Assembly: GCF_037893015.1 (NCBI RefSeq)
Contig: NC_133658.1
Span: 284,895,719-284,959,718 of the forward strand
Direction of reading: 5' to 3'
From: Macrotis lagotis
Lineage: Eukaryota; Chordata; Mammalia; Peramelemorphia; Peramelidae
DNA length: 64,000 bases
The position numbers and the translations under genes are program-made. The stretch's first letter is position 1, and every line of letters begins with the position of its first letter. The notes under the pieces were generated by a model. That model searched no databases. It saw nothing but the letters and a program-made list of their open reading frames with translations, and was not told the origin of the DNA. Of this stretch, positions 1 to 11,669 are shown in pieces.

Positions 1-1052
1 CCATAGTATGCATTGACCTAAGTTGAATGTGATGAGAAATCATATCCTTAAGGAAGAAACATAGAGTATGTGATATAGCAGAATTACATAATAAGATAAC
101 ATTTTTTAATTAATTGGTCTTTGTTAAAACTCTACAATTCTTTCTCAGGATACAGATGGCTAAAGAAACCCTTTCCTAAGAAATCTTGCCTTGCAAATCA
201 ACAGCACAACTAATTTTCAAGATAGTATTACCTAGTCCTGCATAATATAGCCTCTTTTAATGTTCTTAATAATAGTTGCTCGGGATTCATACACTACCTC
301 TGTCATTAATGCAACCATAGACAAAAATCATAAACCTATTTGGGCTTCCATTTATTCACCTCTAAACTGATTGCTTAATGATTAAGATTCCTTCCTAATT
401 TGAAATCTATGTTCTCATTGTGCTAATACAAATATTATTCCCTCCTTCCTTAATGATGATGGGAAAAAAGGATCATAAAAGTGAAGAGATGGGTTAGTGA
501 ACAAATCAGAATCTGAACCCAGACTTTTGACTCTATGTCCAGTATCCTTAAGTCCTTTCCCAGGGATGTGTTCCTTTTTCTAAGTTCTTTGAGGGTGTAG
601 ACCCTATCTTTGCTTTCTTCTCTAGGCAGAGAAGGCCCAAGAACGTGTGGGCTAGAATTCCCCTGGGTGATCAACCTCTCAAGTGTGAGGTCCCTGGTCT
701 ACCCTGGGCGGGTATCGCTATGGAAACCAGCTGTAGTAGACAAGCCACCTGACAGGTTGCTAAGCAGCACCAGACAGGAGGATGCAGTTTCTATTGGGCG
801 ACAGGAACCAGACAGTCACTTACTTTACCTCTGGGCCTGGAGGGTGTGTGCCCTTGGGAGCAGCTGAAGCAAAGGACTTCATTATCTACAGGGAAAAATC
901 CCACCTCCCTTGCCTCAAAAAGAAAGCCCCCAACCCATTTTTTTGGCTTTCTTCCCCTACCACCCTTCAGAGGATTGCTCATCATCAGTCAAGTCTTGGG
1001 ACCTGGAAGATGGAGAAGAAAGAATCACAGGCAGGGTATATACGTAACAGAT
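1..1052. other. Flank downstream of RXRA
   Basis: No gene is visible. 1-600 is AT-rich. 600-900 is GC-richer, unique-looking, and carries two sequences resembling RFX X-box sites (711-728 and 756-768). Short open frames on both strands here have no recognisable protein. Confidence 0.4.
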
Positions 1053-1058
1053 TTTATT
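1053..1058 (-). terminator. Candidate poly(A) signal AATAAA (most distal)
   Basis: Minus-strand AATAAA in an AT-rich setting, followed by a T/G-containing stretch. It is the last good signal before the flank. Use would give a 3' UTR of about 7.6 kb, longer than the human one. Not proven. Confidence 0.3.
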
Positions 1059-1368
1059 ACATTAAACAATAATAAGTGATAGCAACAAGTTCAAGAGAAG
1101 ATCAGCATAGGAGCTTTGATCCCTGCAGAAGCATGAGCAACACCTAATTGGGGGAAGGGGGTTCTCAATCTCCCTGGGGGCTGGTCCCAGAGAGTCCCCA
1201 AACCCACTGCCTTCATTCCCTAGTCCCACTCCCTCCTGGGTGAGTAGGACAAAAAAGGACCCAATTCATGACCCATGTAGCATCTGCCTCGATGACAAGA
1301 GAAGGGGGGGAAGTGGAAGTGAAAAGAGGAGGTGATAAAGACATTTGGAATCAACAATTTTGTTTTGT

Positions 1369-1395
1369 TTTATTAAGTATATAATCAGATTTATT
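1369..1395 (-). terminator. Pair of candidate poly(A) signals
   Basis: Two minus-strand AATAAA hexamers 21 bases apart (1390-1395 and 1369-1374), followed on the minus strand by a T/G-rich run (AACAAAACAAAATTGTTG). A closely spaced pair of this kind is a plausible cleavage region for the RXRA transcript. Confidence 0.35.
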
Positions 1396-2025
1396 CAATT
1401 TGCTGGGAGTCAAGTAGAGACCAAAGCATCAGACTTCATGTCACCCTCATCTCTGAAATGTGAAGGATAGGGTTCATTCACAACCCCTCTTCTGTCCCTG
1501 CTGTAAGTCCCTTCCTGATGGTGGGGACAGGTGACCCAAAGGTGAGGTGTTGTCTTTCCTGCTCATTTCTAGCCTTAGGACAGAGAGTAAGGGTTCAACC
1601 CCCCCCCAAAAAAACAACAACAACAACAACAAAAAAACCCCACGGCTCCAAGGCTTGTCTTTGGTTGTCAACTAATCTTTTGCAAATTTCCCAGTAATCC
1701 TTTCCCCTCCTTCTAAAGCAGGGTTCCTTTCCTGAATGGCTGACTAGCAGCACACCTTCCTTCTCTGGTCAACTGTCCGAAGTCTTGCTGCAACCAAAAG
1801 GAAGGGGGTGGTCTGGCCTCTCCTCCACTCCCCACACTCCAAGCTTTCTAGCCCTCAGAACAGAAGAATGTCATTCTCTTCTCATAGCCAATAAGCTAAA
1901 CAGTCTGTTCTCTATGAACCAGGACCAGGTTAGTTGTATTCAAGGCCACTCTTTCAGTTCCTGTTCCCCATTTCACAGAGGGGATGATCTGAGGCACTAT
2001 GCAGCTCGGGCTAGAGCTAGGGTGA

Positions 2026-2058
2026 AGTGGGGTGGGGTGGGGTGGGGAGGGGATGGGG
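2026..2058 (+). repeat. GGGGT-rich tract with G-quadruplex potential
   Basis: At least five runs of four or more G spaced by one to three bases (GTGGGGTGGGGTGGGGTGGG onward), meeting the usual G4 pattern on the plus strand. Confidence 0.9.
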
Positions 2059-2877
2059 GTTTGGGCAGTCAGGAACTGTTGGAGAGGCTGGGTCCTCTCC
2101 CATGCTCTCAGAACTTGTAGGACCTGCCTCTTGGGCTCAGGCCTCCCCCGGGGGATCCTGGGGCAGCCCCCGGCTCTCAGACAGCTTGGAGACAAAAAGC
2201 ATTTATCACATGAGATGGAGCCAGATGGTGGCTATTATTAACCTGTTATTAACCAGGCAGTTATATTACATCATTTATTTTGAGGCTCTACAGAGGAAAC
2301 CAAATGCTACTACATATTTAGCCTGGTCTAAAGTGACTCACCAGCTTGTGAGCTGCCGAGCACCATCGATGTAGCAAGACACCAATCCACAAGTGTCTTC
2401 CAGCTCCGTGTCAAGCTGGTTGAGAAAGATGTTACAGCATGCTCTTCCAATTTCCTTTGTACATCCACCACTAGCTTTGGCCCTAGACTCACACAGTTTA
2501 TCATCCTTCTAAAGAGTTTTCTGGAGTAGAACCATTTTTTTTGGGGGGGGGGGGGAATTGAAGATATAGGTTCTAGCTTAATGAAAAGTTCACCCCCAAA
2601 TGCTTTGGATATGAATATCATGAGGTCCTCAGTGATCCAGAAGGCAAAAATCAAACGAACAAATAGGGAAAAAATAAAATACTGCTAAATGCTTCATGGG
2701 TCCATGGGAAACTGGAAGTCAGTGTATGTCAGTTTCAAGGCTCACTGCCCCCCACTGCCCCCCACTGCCCACCAGGAAGTGAAATTGATGTCAACACTTT
2801 TTTTTATTCTTCTGGGAAATGTCTGATGACAGAATAGAACTCTAGTTCAAGTACCAGTGGATGTACCCACTGACTCC

Positions 2878-2880
<3 letters not shown>

Positions 2881-2928
<48 letters not shown>
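2881..2928 (+). repeat. TC microsatellite, about 47 bp
   Basis: Uninterrupted TC run in the putative 3' UTR; the transcript would carry GA repeats. Confidence 0.97.
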
Positions 2929-2932
<4 letters not shown>

Positions 2933-4598
2933 CACCAGCCCTGTGAGTTGGGGCAAGAAGAGAAAGCCATTGACCATTAGAATCCATAATCACAACATTT
3001 GGACTCCAGTAGGCCATAAGATGGTACTTGGTTGGCAGGTGGTCTTGCTTGGGAACAGTGGAGAACTTAAGGAAGCTCATCAAAGTACTGTTTCAATTTC
3101 CAACTAAAGTATGCCCATACAGAACAAAAAAGAATTTGAACTGTATGATAGTTTTAAATGATATTTTCTTGGTTTCTGCTCTTTCTCCCCCTTATTATTA
3201 TTATTATTATAATTTTGGACAATTCTAATCCCAGTGGTTCAACAAATTTTATCCCAATGTTCATCAAAATCCTAGCATTTGCAGCAGTGATTTTTGAGTA
3301 ACCAATGATAGATGGACGGGATTTCACAGTAAAACAGAGCTGCAGAATTGCCAGACTATTCAACAAAAACAGGACAGGACTTACAAAAACGGGGTGGGGG
3401 GGGGGGGGGAGAAAAACCTTGGAAGTTTCATTCCAGAAACAAAAATAACAATAATAAAATAAAATAAAAATATTTCTGAAGAGATTGCATATAAAGCCTT
3501 TAAACACTTTTGGAAGATTTCCCTCCCTCTTTTCCATTTTCCATCTCCAAGTCAGAACGTTTACCAAGAAAGTGTATACAATAATCTCTAGAAGCGAAAC
3601 AAAACAACTCCCCCCCCCTCCCCAAACACATTATCCAAGTATACACGAGGGATAAAATTACATTTGTACAAAAATAGATTTTTTTTAACCTAGTGATGCT
3701 TTAGACATTTTTCTTATCTCTTTGTTTACTCATCATTCTTTCTAGACATTTAGCTACGTATTTGTCATAGCTAAGGCATTGCCAAAGAGTGGGGACTGCT
3801 AAAGCTGTTACCCGACAGCATCTTAAAATAGATGCATCTCCTCATCTTGAGATAGTCATTCGAACCCAGATTTCACCAAAGGAGGGGTCCTTATGTACTT
3901 GCTTACATGAAGCAAATTTACAAGAAAACAGAAAAAAGAAACTGATTAAAAATAAACACAAAACATTTTGTAATTGCTACAGGCATAATATATGTATATG
4001 TGAGTGGGGATATATATACAGTGTATATATCTACAGTACATACATGTATACACGCACACACACATATGTATCAACTTAAAATAGATCATGCACCTTATTC
4101 ATTCAGTGATGGGGACAACATCAGCTGATTATCCACTGCTTTGCAAATTCTGCCCAGGCATTTTTGGAGGCCATTGAGAAGATGGTTTCACCAAAAGCTT
4201 CCCTAACACCCAAGATTGTGATGGAAAACACCAGCAGGGCTTCCCCAAGACCATGGGAGAAATTAATATGCCACAAATCAACCACGGGGGCTCTTCTAAA
4301 ATGCCTTGTCCTGGATAACGGGGTGTGTGATTTTTCAGACTCACTCAACTGGGCCAATGGGGTGATGGCAAAGCCATTAATCATGCATTTGAAAACTCTA
4401 AAGCACCCACTAGGTAAGCCAGCTTCCAAGGAAAAGAGTGACTTAGGGGGGAAGGTGTTAACCAGCTTGGCAGAGACAAACAAGGATTTCTAACTTTTCT
4501 GCCCCACTGAAGTCCCAAGGAACCCCCTGTGGTTTTAAAAAAAGTGACATTTCTTCAATTCTCCATCAGCACGATAAGAATATAGAGACACTACCCAG

Positions 4599-4611
4599 AG
4601 GTCAAAGTGCA
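4599..4611 (+). promoter_or_regulatory. DR1-like nuclear-receptor half-site pair
   Basis: Reads AGGTCA A AGTGCA, a one-base-spaced direct repeat resembling HNF4/RXR sites. It lies in the putative 3' UTR. Short motif, could be chance. Confidence 0.15.
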
Positions 4612-5374
4612 CAAATGATTAAGGCCCTCTTCTGGGGGTACCTGCAGCCTATATCAAGATCATAAACAGTTCATGTGTTGCTCCAGGCCATAACCCTTCT
4701 CCTGGCTTTGCTGATGATTGGGATCCCATTAGAAGCCAGAGGGAGAGAAAGAGGAGGAGGGCTACAGGACTGAACAGCCAAGGCCGCTGGGGGTAAATCC
4801 CAGCTATTAACTGTTCAAAGTAGCCTTACTTTGTATTCCCTACCCAAGCCAGAAGAAAAGGGACAGAACATAGATATGGGAGCAAAGGGTGGCTAACAAG
4901 CTGATGTTAGTGCTATCTTTAGAAAATTAAAGATTGTCCCACCAAAAAATAATAATAATAATAATTACAAAAAAAAAATCACCTTAATTGAACCAGATTT
5001 TTGTGAGAATACTAAATGTCTGGTTAAATAAAAGTCCTAACTCTCTATTGAATAATGTGCCATTTTACCCAAATATCACCTCTCCAAACAAGCAGTATAT
5101 TTATAATAATAACAACAATAATAATGATAAGAGGAAAAAAAGCCAGAGTTTAAGGAAATACAAATTAATGAGTCAAAAGTAGCCCCATTATGGATTCATG
5201 CAAATGGGGTGGTGTATTTAAGGCTACAGTGGCATAATCAGACATCCTGAGGGAGATGGGGGGGGGGGGACTTCTCACTTTGGAACAGGCAAGAGAATGT
5301 ACTAGGTACTAGGGTACCCATTCCAGACATCCAACATCCCCTACCACTATAAGGGCAAGTTTTCAGTGATAAAT

Positions 5375-5380
5375 TTTATT
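5375..5380 (-). terminator. Candidate proximal poly(A) signal AATAAA
   Basis: A minus-strand AATAAA about 3.3 kb past the stop, close to the 3' UTR length expected from human RXRA. Another lies at 7090-7095, 1.6 kb past the stop. No sequence evidence chooses between them. Confidence 0.25.
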
Positions 5381-6453
5381 CATGGCTCTTTCCAAATAAA
5401 GCTGAGTTTCCATTTATCCCATCTTTTCATAGCTGCAACCAACAAGGCAGGGTCTGTGTGACTTAGGACAAATTTCAAAGGCCCTAGGATAGCTGGAGAT
5501 GAACTTCCAACTTTTTCTGTTTGCTTCTCCCAAAGAATTTTCCAGGAGAGTCCCCAGAGAAAGATACAAAGAATAAGTGGGAAGGAAAGAAGGAGTATTC
5601 AGGATCACTTGAGGTTTTCTTTCATAAGGCTGATTGACTTTTGCCTGATAGGTTCTTGTTCAAGATGAAAAGATGAGCTGGTTATAGACCCAATTCTCTA
5701 CTCTCCTGTGAGCACAAGGATACCTCTAAACAAAACCACCGAAGTAGAAAGAGGTTCCAAACTTACAACCTCATACAGTTTAGATATTAGAAAGGAATTC
5801 ATCTATCCTAACTCCCTCATTTCATAGAAGAGAAATTTAAGGTTCTAGGTGGGGAAAGAACTTGCCCATGATCATGTTGTCACCAAAACAGCAGAACCTG
5901 GACCATTGTACTAGTGTTTCAGTTCCAAATTCAGAGCTCAAGTCAAACAACAAACTTTCAATCGCTCATTCAGAATTGGCTAGGATAAAAATTGGGGGAA
6001 GACTTTGACTGATGGACAAAGATGCCACTCTTTCCCTCCCGGATGGACTAACTATTGTAGTATTGTATTGTTTTGTATTGTAACTACCTAACGTTTAGGA
6101 TTGATACAACTGAGGAAGAGTGAAGTATCCTCTCCCTAAGCCAGGCATAACTGATGCCATCTCACTTCAGACAGGACAAAGAAGCTGTTCAAGAGCTATT
6201 ACTAACTAAAAACGGGGACCAAGGAAAGAGTAGGAAACGTTAAAAAAAAAATGTATAGCCTATGATCTTAAAGAAAATCAGTTAAGACTTTAAGAGATCT
6301 TCTTTTCATCCTTGACTCTTAGTGAATATTCTGAAAGCATGGTCCTTCTCCTACCTCAACCAGAGTCCCCCATCTGGCTTTTCTGTACCTCTTCTCTCAT
6401 CAATTCTAAGGAAGCACTTGTTGAAAGAAAATATTTCAGCCCCAGTAGTAAAC

Positions 6454-6842
6454 ATGGGAGGAGTGAACACAAAAAAAAAAGAAAGTACTGATATCAGCAG
6501 AAATAAGCCAAATTCAAGCTAGACACATCTGTCTAGAGAGATAGGAAGAGACTCTTACTGTCTGAGGTGGAACATTAAGTCAACTGTTGATGATAAAAGC
6601 ATTGAGTTTTTGAAGTCTGAGAAGTATTCAATAATTAGTATCATTATTGAGCAACAATCATAAGGAGAAAGATCTGTGGGTCTAAGACAGAACTTCCTCA
6701 CAATCAGTTGAGAATGAAATGTGTTACCCCAGGAAGTAATGAATTCCCATTTATCTAAGATGATATTCAAGATGAGGTTGGACAATTGTCTCATCAGGGA
6801 TTTTGTAGAAGGGATGCCTATGTTAAATGAACTAGTTGACAT
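6454..6842 (+). repeat. L3/CR1-like repeat, copy A of a duplicated segment
   Basis: The first 243 bp (6454-6696) match 8876-9114 almost base for base. The rest resembles the 3' part of an L3/CR1-type LINE: an accept-and-decay pattern of GAACTTCCT, GGAAGTAATGAATTCCC, ATTCAAGATGAGGTTGGA and CAGGGATTTTGTAGAAGGGAT in consensus order. Because the element continues past the shared part here, this copy looks like the parent. Family assignment is from memory. Confidence 0.55.
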
Positions 6843-7326
6843 AAGCTTACCTAGAAGATTCGTGGTCTTCCAAGAGAATGAATAAAAAGTCTCAATAAGT
6901 CTGAGATAATGTTATCTGAGAAATAGAATGGACTATAACCATAGAGAAACATGGTATTTTTCGGGTTGCCTCCAGAGCAGTCATTTCCTAAACATAACCT
7001 GGAAGAATAGATACAAAACTTCAAGCATACTCACTTTACAGGATGGGCAAGCAGTGACTCAAGGACTCCTCTGTTTTCTTGGATGGTAATTTATTCTCCT
7101 GATAGTGGAATAGACTAAGTCTACCTATGATTTAACACCTTTGTTGCCTCAAATCTTGATGCCCTCTAAATAACGGAAAATTGAATATGGAAGTCTTGGA
7201 GATAGAAATGACTCAAGGAACAGATGATTCGTTAATACCCCTCAGTTAGAGCCACTCAATTAATTGCCCAAGTAGAAAACCTTTCAGTTAACCTGAATTA
7301 ATAGTGCATAAAGAAATTCACCAGAA

Positions 7327-7330
<4 letters not shown>

Positions 7331-7384
<54 letters not shown>

Positions 7385-7389
7385 CGCGC
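7331..7389 (+). repeat. TG then CG alternating tract, 59 bp
   Basis: About 23 TG units run straight into about 7 CG units, all alternating purine-pyrimidine. The CG part has escaped CpG decay. Confidence 0.97.
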
Positions 7390-8698
7390 TACAGAGCTCA
7401 CAGCTGCCTACTACAATACATCTGGAATGGCCAGCTTTCTTCCAAGAAACTACTTGAAGGGCTAAATGATGACCCTAAGACAGCCAAACCTAAGAAATCC
7501 AAGTCCTCAAAACACTCTAGTAGCTAGTCTCAGCCAACTTCAAGAGCCCTCAATGGTTGAAAAAACGAAAAATTTAGAAATCAAGAAAAAAGGCTAACAC
7601 CCAAGGGTGAGATTGACCTTAGTCAAGTGTAAGTACATGTGTGGTGTCAAGGGCTTAGAACCTAGGATGAGTAGGAGAAATTGGGAGACTAAAGAGGAGG
7701 GAAGAAGGGGGTGGAAGGAAGGATATCTGAGTAACTGTAGCCTTAAAGAAACACTCTTCCCCCCCACCCCAAACCAAAAGAAAAAAAATTCTGTACATTG
7801 AAGTTGGCTCATGTTTTGATTGGCTCTGGTATGGAGATAATAGCTTGTTATCTTTGGGAAAATGGTGCAAGCACCCTCTCACTGAGTGAAGGGTAATTGT
7901 GGGGTCTAGCGGCAATTGCCAAAATCACCTCCTCTAGTCTTCCCGTGGATGGGTGGAGGGGGCTGCGCACAGGGATCATTTACTATGAAAGTCTGGCCCC
8001 CAACTCTTTTTCCCCCTCCCTCCTTTTTTCCAAGGATGACAATGCACTGTGCAAGTCATGAGTTAGTTGGGTACCGACACTGTCAAGGTCACCAATACTG
8101 AGAGATGTCCTCTTTTAGAAGAAGGCAATAATGGATAATTAAAAATAAAAGTACAAAAAAGGAACAGGTGATTTGGAAAAACAAACAGCAAGAATAAGAC
8201 AATCCCCCAGCCTCCTGATTATATACTTCCAAAAGCCACTGTGACCAGAGAAGTTCCATGGATTTAGCTCTTTCTCTCCTTTGTCCTCCAACTCCATTTC
8301 CAGAGAATCCTCCCATGCCCCACCAAGAGTAAAACCCAATAGCGAAAAGGGTGGCAGGTGACAGGGAGCATGATTGAACCAAGCAGGAGGAGGATGGAAA
8401 GGGATCAGGTTTGGTTGGATTTGAAACCATCTCTCCCTTTTGTTTTCCTGATTCCACTGCCTTTCATCCCAAGAAAACTAATTAAAAAGAAGTAATAATG
8501 ATAAATTTCTTAGTTGTAGCAGTGAGCAAACCAGCCCCAAAGGGCAAAAGGCGGCACGGAGATGGAGACCAACTCGAGGATATGGGATGTCACCCAGGCT
8601 GAGAAGAACAGATGTTTCTGGCATCAGCAGAGAGGTTGGGAGAGGGGGCTGCTTCCCACTGGACAGAAAAGGACTGACCCGATGGGGTGAGGTTTGGT

Positions 8699-8846
8699 CT
8701 ATGTCATTTGGTGTGGGGCTTCCAACATCTCCATCAGGAAGGTGTCAATGGGTGTATCTCCTATTAGCTTGAAGAAGAAAAGGTGCTCCAAGCATTTCAG
8801 GCCAATGGACCGGAGAGCAGGGAGACGGAGCAAGAGTTTGGCGAAC
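8699..8846 (-). CDS. RXRA: RXRA exon 10, coding part: dimer helix and AF-2, stop codon TAG
   Basis: The exon starts with the last base of Arg414 after acceptor TTTTTCAG, encodes residues 415-462 and stops at TAG (8699-8701). [20 protein letters not shown] is the helix 10/11 heptad region that forms RXR homo- and heterodimers; Cys432 and His435 line the pocket. The C-terminus contains helix 12 with the AF-2 core FLMEML (450-455). The ending LEAPHQMT is diagnostic: RXRG ends LETPLQIT and RXRB LEAPHQLA. All 48 residues match human RXRA as I recall it. A ~240-bp repeated segment begins only 30 bp upstream of this acceptor (8876). Confidence 0.98.
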
Positions 8847-8875
8847 CTGAAAAAGGGAAGATATTGGGAATTACA

Positions 8876-9114
8876 ATGGGAGGAGTGAACACAAAAAAAA
8901 GAAAGTACTGATATCAACAGAAATAAGCCAAATTCAAGCTAGACGCATCTGTCTAGAGAGATAGGAAGAGACTCCTACTGTCTGAGGTGGAACATTAAGT
9001 CAACTGTTGATGATAAAAGCATTGTTTTTGAAGTCTGAGAAGCATTCAATAATTAGTATCATTATTGAGCAACAATCATAAGGAGAAAGATCTGTGGGTC
9101 TAAGACAGAACTTC
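8876..9114 (+). repeat. Copy B of the duplicated ~240-bp segment, just upstream of exon 10
   Basis: Near-identical to 6454-6696 in the same orientation, with a few substitutions and small length changes (A10 against A8, GAGTTTTTG against GTTTTTG). It stops where the L3-like tail would continue. Its near end is 30 bp from the exon 10 acceptor, so it covers part of the zone where a branch point would be expected. Confidence 0.9.
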
Positions 9115-9744
9115 ATCAAAATGGTAGATTTGAAAAAGTACAAAAACTTCCCAATATGGAATAAGATTAAGAGCTGGGAGGAGTCTTAAAGATCCAAGTT
9201 AAACTCCTAATTTCACAATTACAGAAACATGCCCCACAGAGGGGAAGGGACTTGTCTAAAGTGATACTGTTAGGAAACAGCAGAACTGGAAGTCCAATCC
9301 ACATCCCTCATCTCCAAACCCAAAGCCAAGTCCACTATAGTAACCATGCACCTTTAGAACCTAAAAGGTAATAGCTTTTTACACATAAGGCTGAGAGGTC
9401 CCTCCAGTCTGCCCTGTTTTTAACTGATCAGGAAAATGGATCCCCAAGACCCAAAGCAGTTTAATGAAGCCAGAATATCCCAGAGGAATGTTTCTCAATG
9501 TAGCCTGAGAGTGATGGGCTAAAGTTCCACGTCTTTATAATACATAAAACTTTAGGAATTCTGTAGGGATAAGGGGAGAACTTTAGGAGTTGAGGAAACA
9601 GGAAGGCTTCTGTGACTACTGTGCCCCACATGGAGTCTACCTTTCTCTGAACTCCTAAAGAGTCTAATATTCAAATTTAACACTCCAGTTAGTACTAGCC
9701 ATTATCACTTTGTTTTGGGAGGTCTGACCAGGTCACTCTCCTAA

Positions 9745-9982
9745 GCACTGATACTTACTAGCTATGTGACCTTGGACAAGTCATAGTAACACTGATTTCC
9801 ACCTATTCAGGGTTATCTCCATTTGTCCAGATTCATATCTGGCCACTGGATTCAGATAGCCCTGGAGTTAAGAAAGCGAGGCTGGTGATCAATCCCCTCA
9901 CTCAAATCTAATTCACATGCACATCATGGCATCACCTCCCTAATGTCAAGGTCTTCTTTGAGAATGCAAGGACAAAACATCA
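9745..9982 (+). mobile_element. Composite marsupial SINE, 5' part degraded
   Basis: A degraded tRNA-related head (ACTAGCTATGTGACCTTGGACAAG across the middle) is followed by a tail beginning ATTCATATCTGGCCACTGGA and ending GAATGCAAGGACAAAACA. The same tail appears at 38330-38478, 50361-50468 and inverted at 33015-33115. Confidence 0.7.
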
Positions 9983-9984
9983 AC

Positions 9985-10575
9985 TTCACCTACTGGATAA
10001 ACTCTACAATACCTCTCCTAACTATCATCTCCAGGATCAAATACAGAGTTCTTCTTTGTTTTTTAAAAGAACTTCATAAACTAGCCCCAACCTATCTTTT
10101 CAGACCTAGTCTAAATACATCACTCTCTTTCCCACTCTACCAGTCGAACTGGCCTTCCTACTGTTCCTCATACAGGGTTTGCCCCTCTGTACAGATTGTC
10201 CTCACTACCACTCCCATCCCTACCCAACCCATTCCTAGAATACACTCCCAACTCATCTTTTCTTCAGCCAGTCAGCATTTATTAGGCACCTAGTATATAC
10301 TATGCTAAGCTTCCAAGGATCTTTCTTTTTTTTCAAAACCGTGCTAAGCTATTTTTGAAGACTTTCAATATCTACCCATCACTCCAGTACTTTTCTAACT
10401 TAGTTGCTAGTGCTTTTCCCTCAAAAAAAAAAATAGCTTGAATATATTTTGTACATATTTTCTGTATGTTGTTTCCTGGATAGACCATAACATTTTATTT
10501 CATTTTTGTTTCTGTAACTCCTTTGCTCACAGCTTCTAGCATATAGGAGACTTAACTTTTTTTGTTGATTTGTGT
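9985..10575. mobile_element. L2-type LINE fragment
   Basis: Consensus-like phrases in order: AGGATCAAATACAGAGTTC, CTAGCCCCAACCTATCTTTT, ACTGGCCTTCCTACTGTTCC, then a 3' part with TAGGCACCTAGTATATACTAT. The 116-residue frame over it is not a gene. The 3' part at 10440-10575 looks like the usual L2-tail CTTCTAGCATATAG. Confidence 0.6.
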
Positions 10576-10859
10576 TCACATCTCCCCTCTATTAAACTGT
10601 TTTCTTTCTAGTTGGTATGTCCTTTTGAAGGGGGAGAGAAGGGATGGAGGGAGGGGTAGAGCAAGAGAAGGTGGGGTGGGTGGAGACAGAGATTCAAGCC
10701 CTATCTTACTGATTCCCCTGTAGGCAAGCATTGAATTAAAAATTTGTTGAATAATGGATTTCTATTTCCGTGCTTTTCCTTTGGATAACTTGTGCTTGCT
10801 TTGATTTCACTCCTCAGATATCACTGTTATGACTCTGAAAGGAGATAGGTCCTAGCCAC

Positions 10860-11660
10860 TCCTATTGAACTTGAACCCAAGGCAACCCCCCCTTCCATTC
10901 TGCAGGGAGCCCGACCTCAGGGCAGTTAAGCACGTGCCCTTCCAGCCAAGCCTAGAACAAGTCAAATGACTCCAAGAGGCTGGGGTTTCTCTTCCGGGCC
11001 CTCCCTGCTTCCCTCAGCCTGCTCCCCTCTCTAGGGACCTAATGTGGACTTGGGGACTGAAGACATTCACTTCCCTGCTCAGTTTCCTGGTTTTGAGTTT
11101 GGGGGTGGGGGGGAGGGGGACAGTTAGGGAAGGGGAGGGGGGAAAGCAAAATATTAAAGGAGCATTTTAAAAAGGAGCACTCTTAAGAGCAAGCTGGTGT
11201 CACGATCATACTCAGCTGCCAATGGGGATGTGAAAAAATGTAAGGCGAATAGAGCCAGAAGGGGAGACTCAGACATGTCTTTTAAGCTGTTTGCAAGCCT
11301 TGTCTCTGCCTGGCTGCCACATACAGGGGCCCTTCATATGGGGGAAGGGGGGGGGTCAGCCTTATTAATAATTAACAATGTCTTTAAGGAAAAAAAAATC
11401 CTTGTGGTTTGTTGCCATACAATCAGCATTTTAGAGCCGAAAATGCAGTTTAAAGGTTGGAGGAGGGCCAGGGAACGGGCTGTTTTCTGCTGAGCTGGCG
11501 AGAATGTTAGGCAGGAATCCAGGAAAAACAAATCAGCCCTGCCATCCCCCCACCCCCACCCCATCCAGGAAGTTTCACTTTAAACCGAACCAGATGATGG
11601 CTGAACAGAGCTCGGACAGTTAACCATGAGCTTGCCAGCTCCAAATCTGTGACTAACTAT
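10860..11660. promoter_or_regulatory. Repeat-poor intronic block, candidate enhancer
   Basis: No recognisable transposon in about 800 bp. Motif-like words include a CACGTG E-box (about 10931), TTATTAATAATTAAC (homeodomain/HNF1-like), and TGTGGTTTG (RUNX-like, about 11404). Open frames here differ on the two strands and match nothing. Regulatory function is inference. Confidence 0.3.
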
Positions 11661-11669
11661 TACCAAGAA

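Larger units (their letters stand above)
1053..8698 (-). other. RXRA: RXRA terminal-exon 3' UTR, distal end uncertain
   Basis: Sequence after the stop codon. Human RXRA has a 3' UTR of nearly 4 kb, which would put the end near 4.8 kb here if no repeats were gained. The distal limit given is the last AATAAA before a GC-richer flank; nearer signals at 7090, 5375, 2803, 2274, 1390 and 1369 are equally possible. Inside are an L3/CR1-like repeat (6454-6842), an antisense MIR relic (5778-5975), a long TG/CG tract (7331-7389), a TC tract (2881-2928), AT-rich runs at 3970-4080 and 4940-5120, and a mostly unique block at 4090-4640. No intact coding sequence is supported. Confidence 0.4.

Noticed and set aside
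4121-4493. Overlapping open frames of 109-120 codons on both strands
   Set aside because: Frames on both strands differ and match nothing; the region is best read as 3' UTR or unique flank.
7330-7527. Open frames over TG, CA, CT and AG repeats (also 44629-44925, 45746-46107, 54488-54706, 62446-62721)
   Set aside because: Dinucleotide repeats stay open in several frames; the translations are repeat artefacts.
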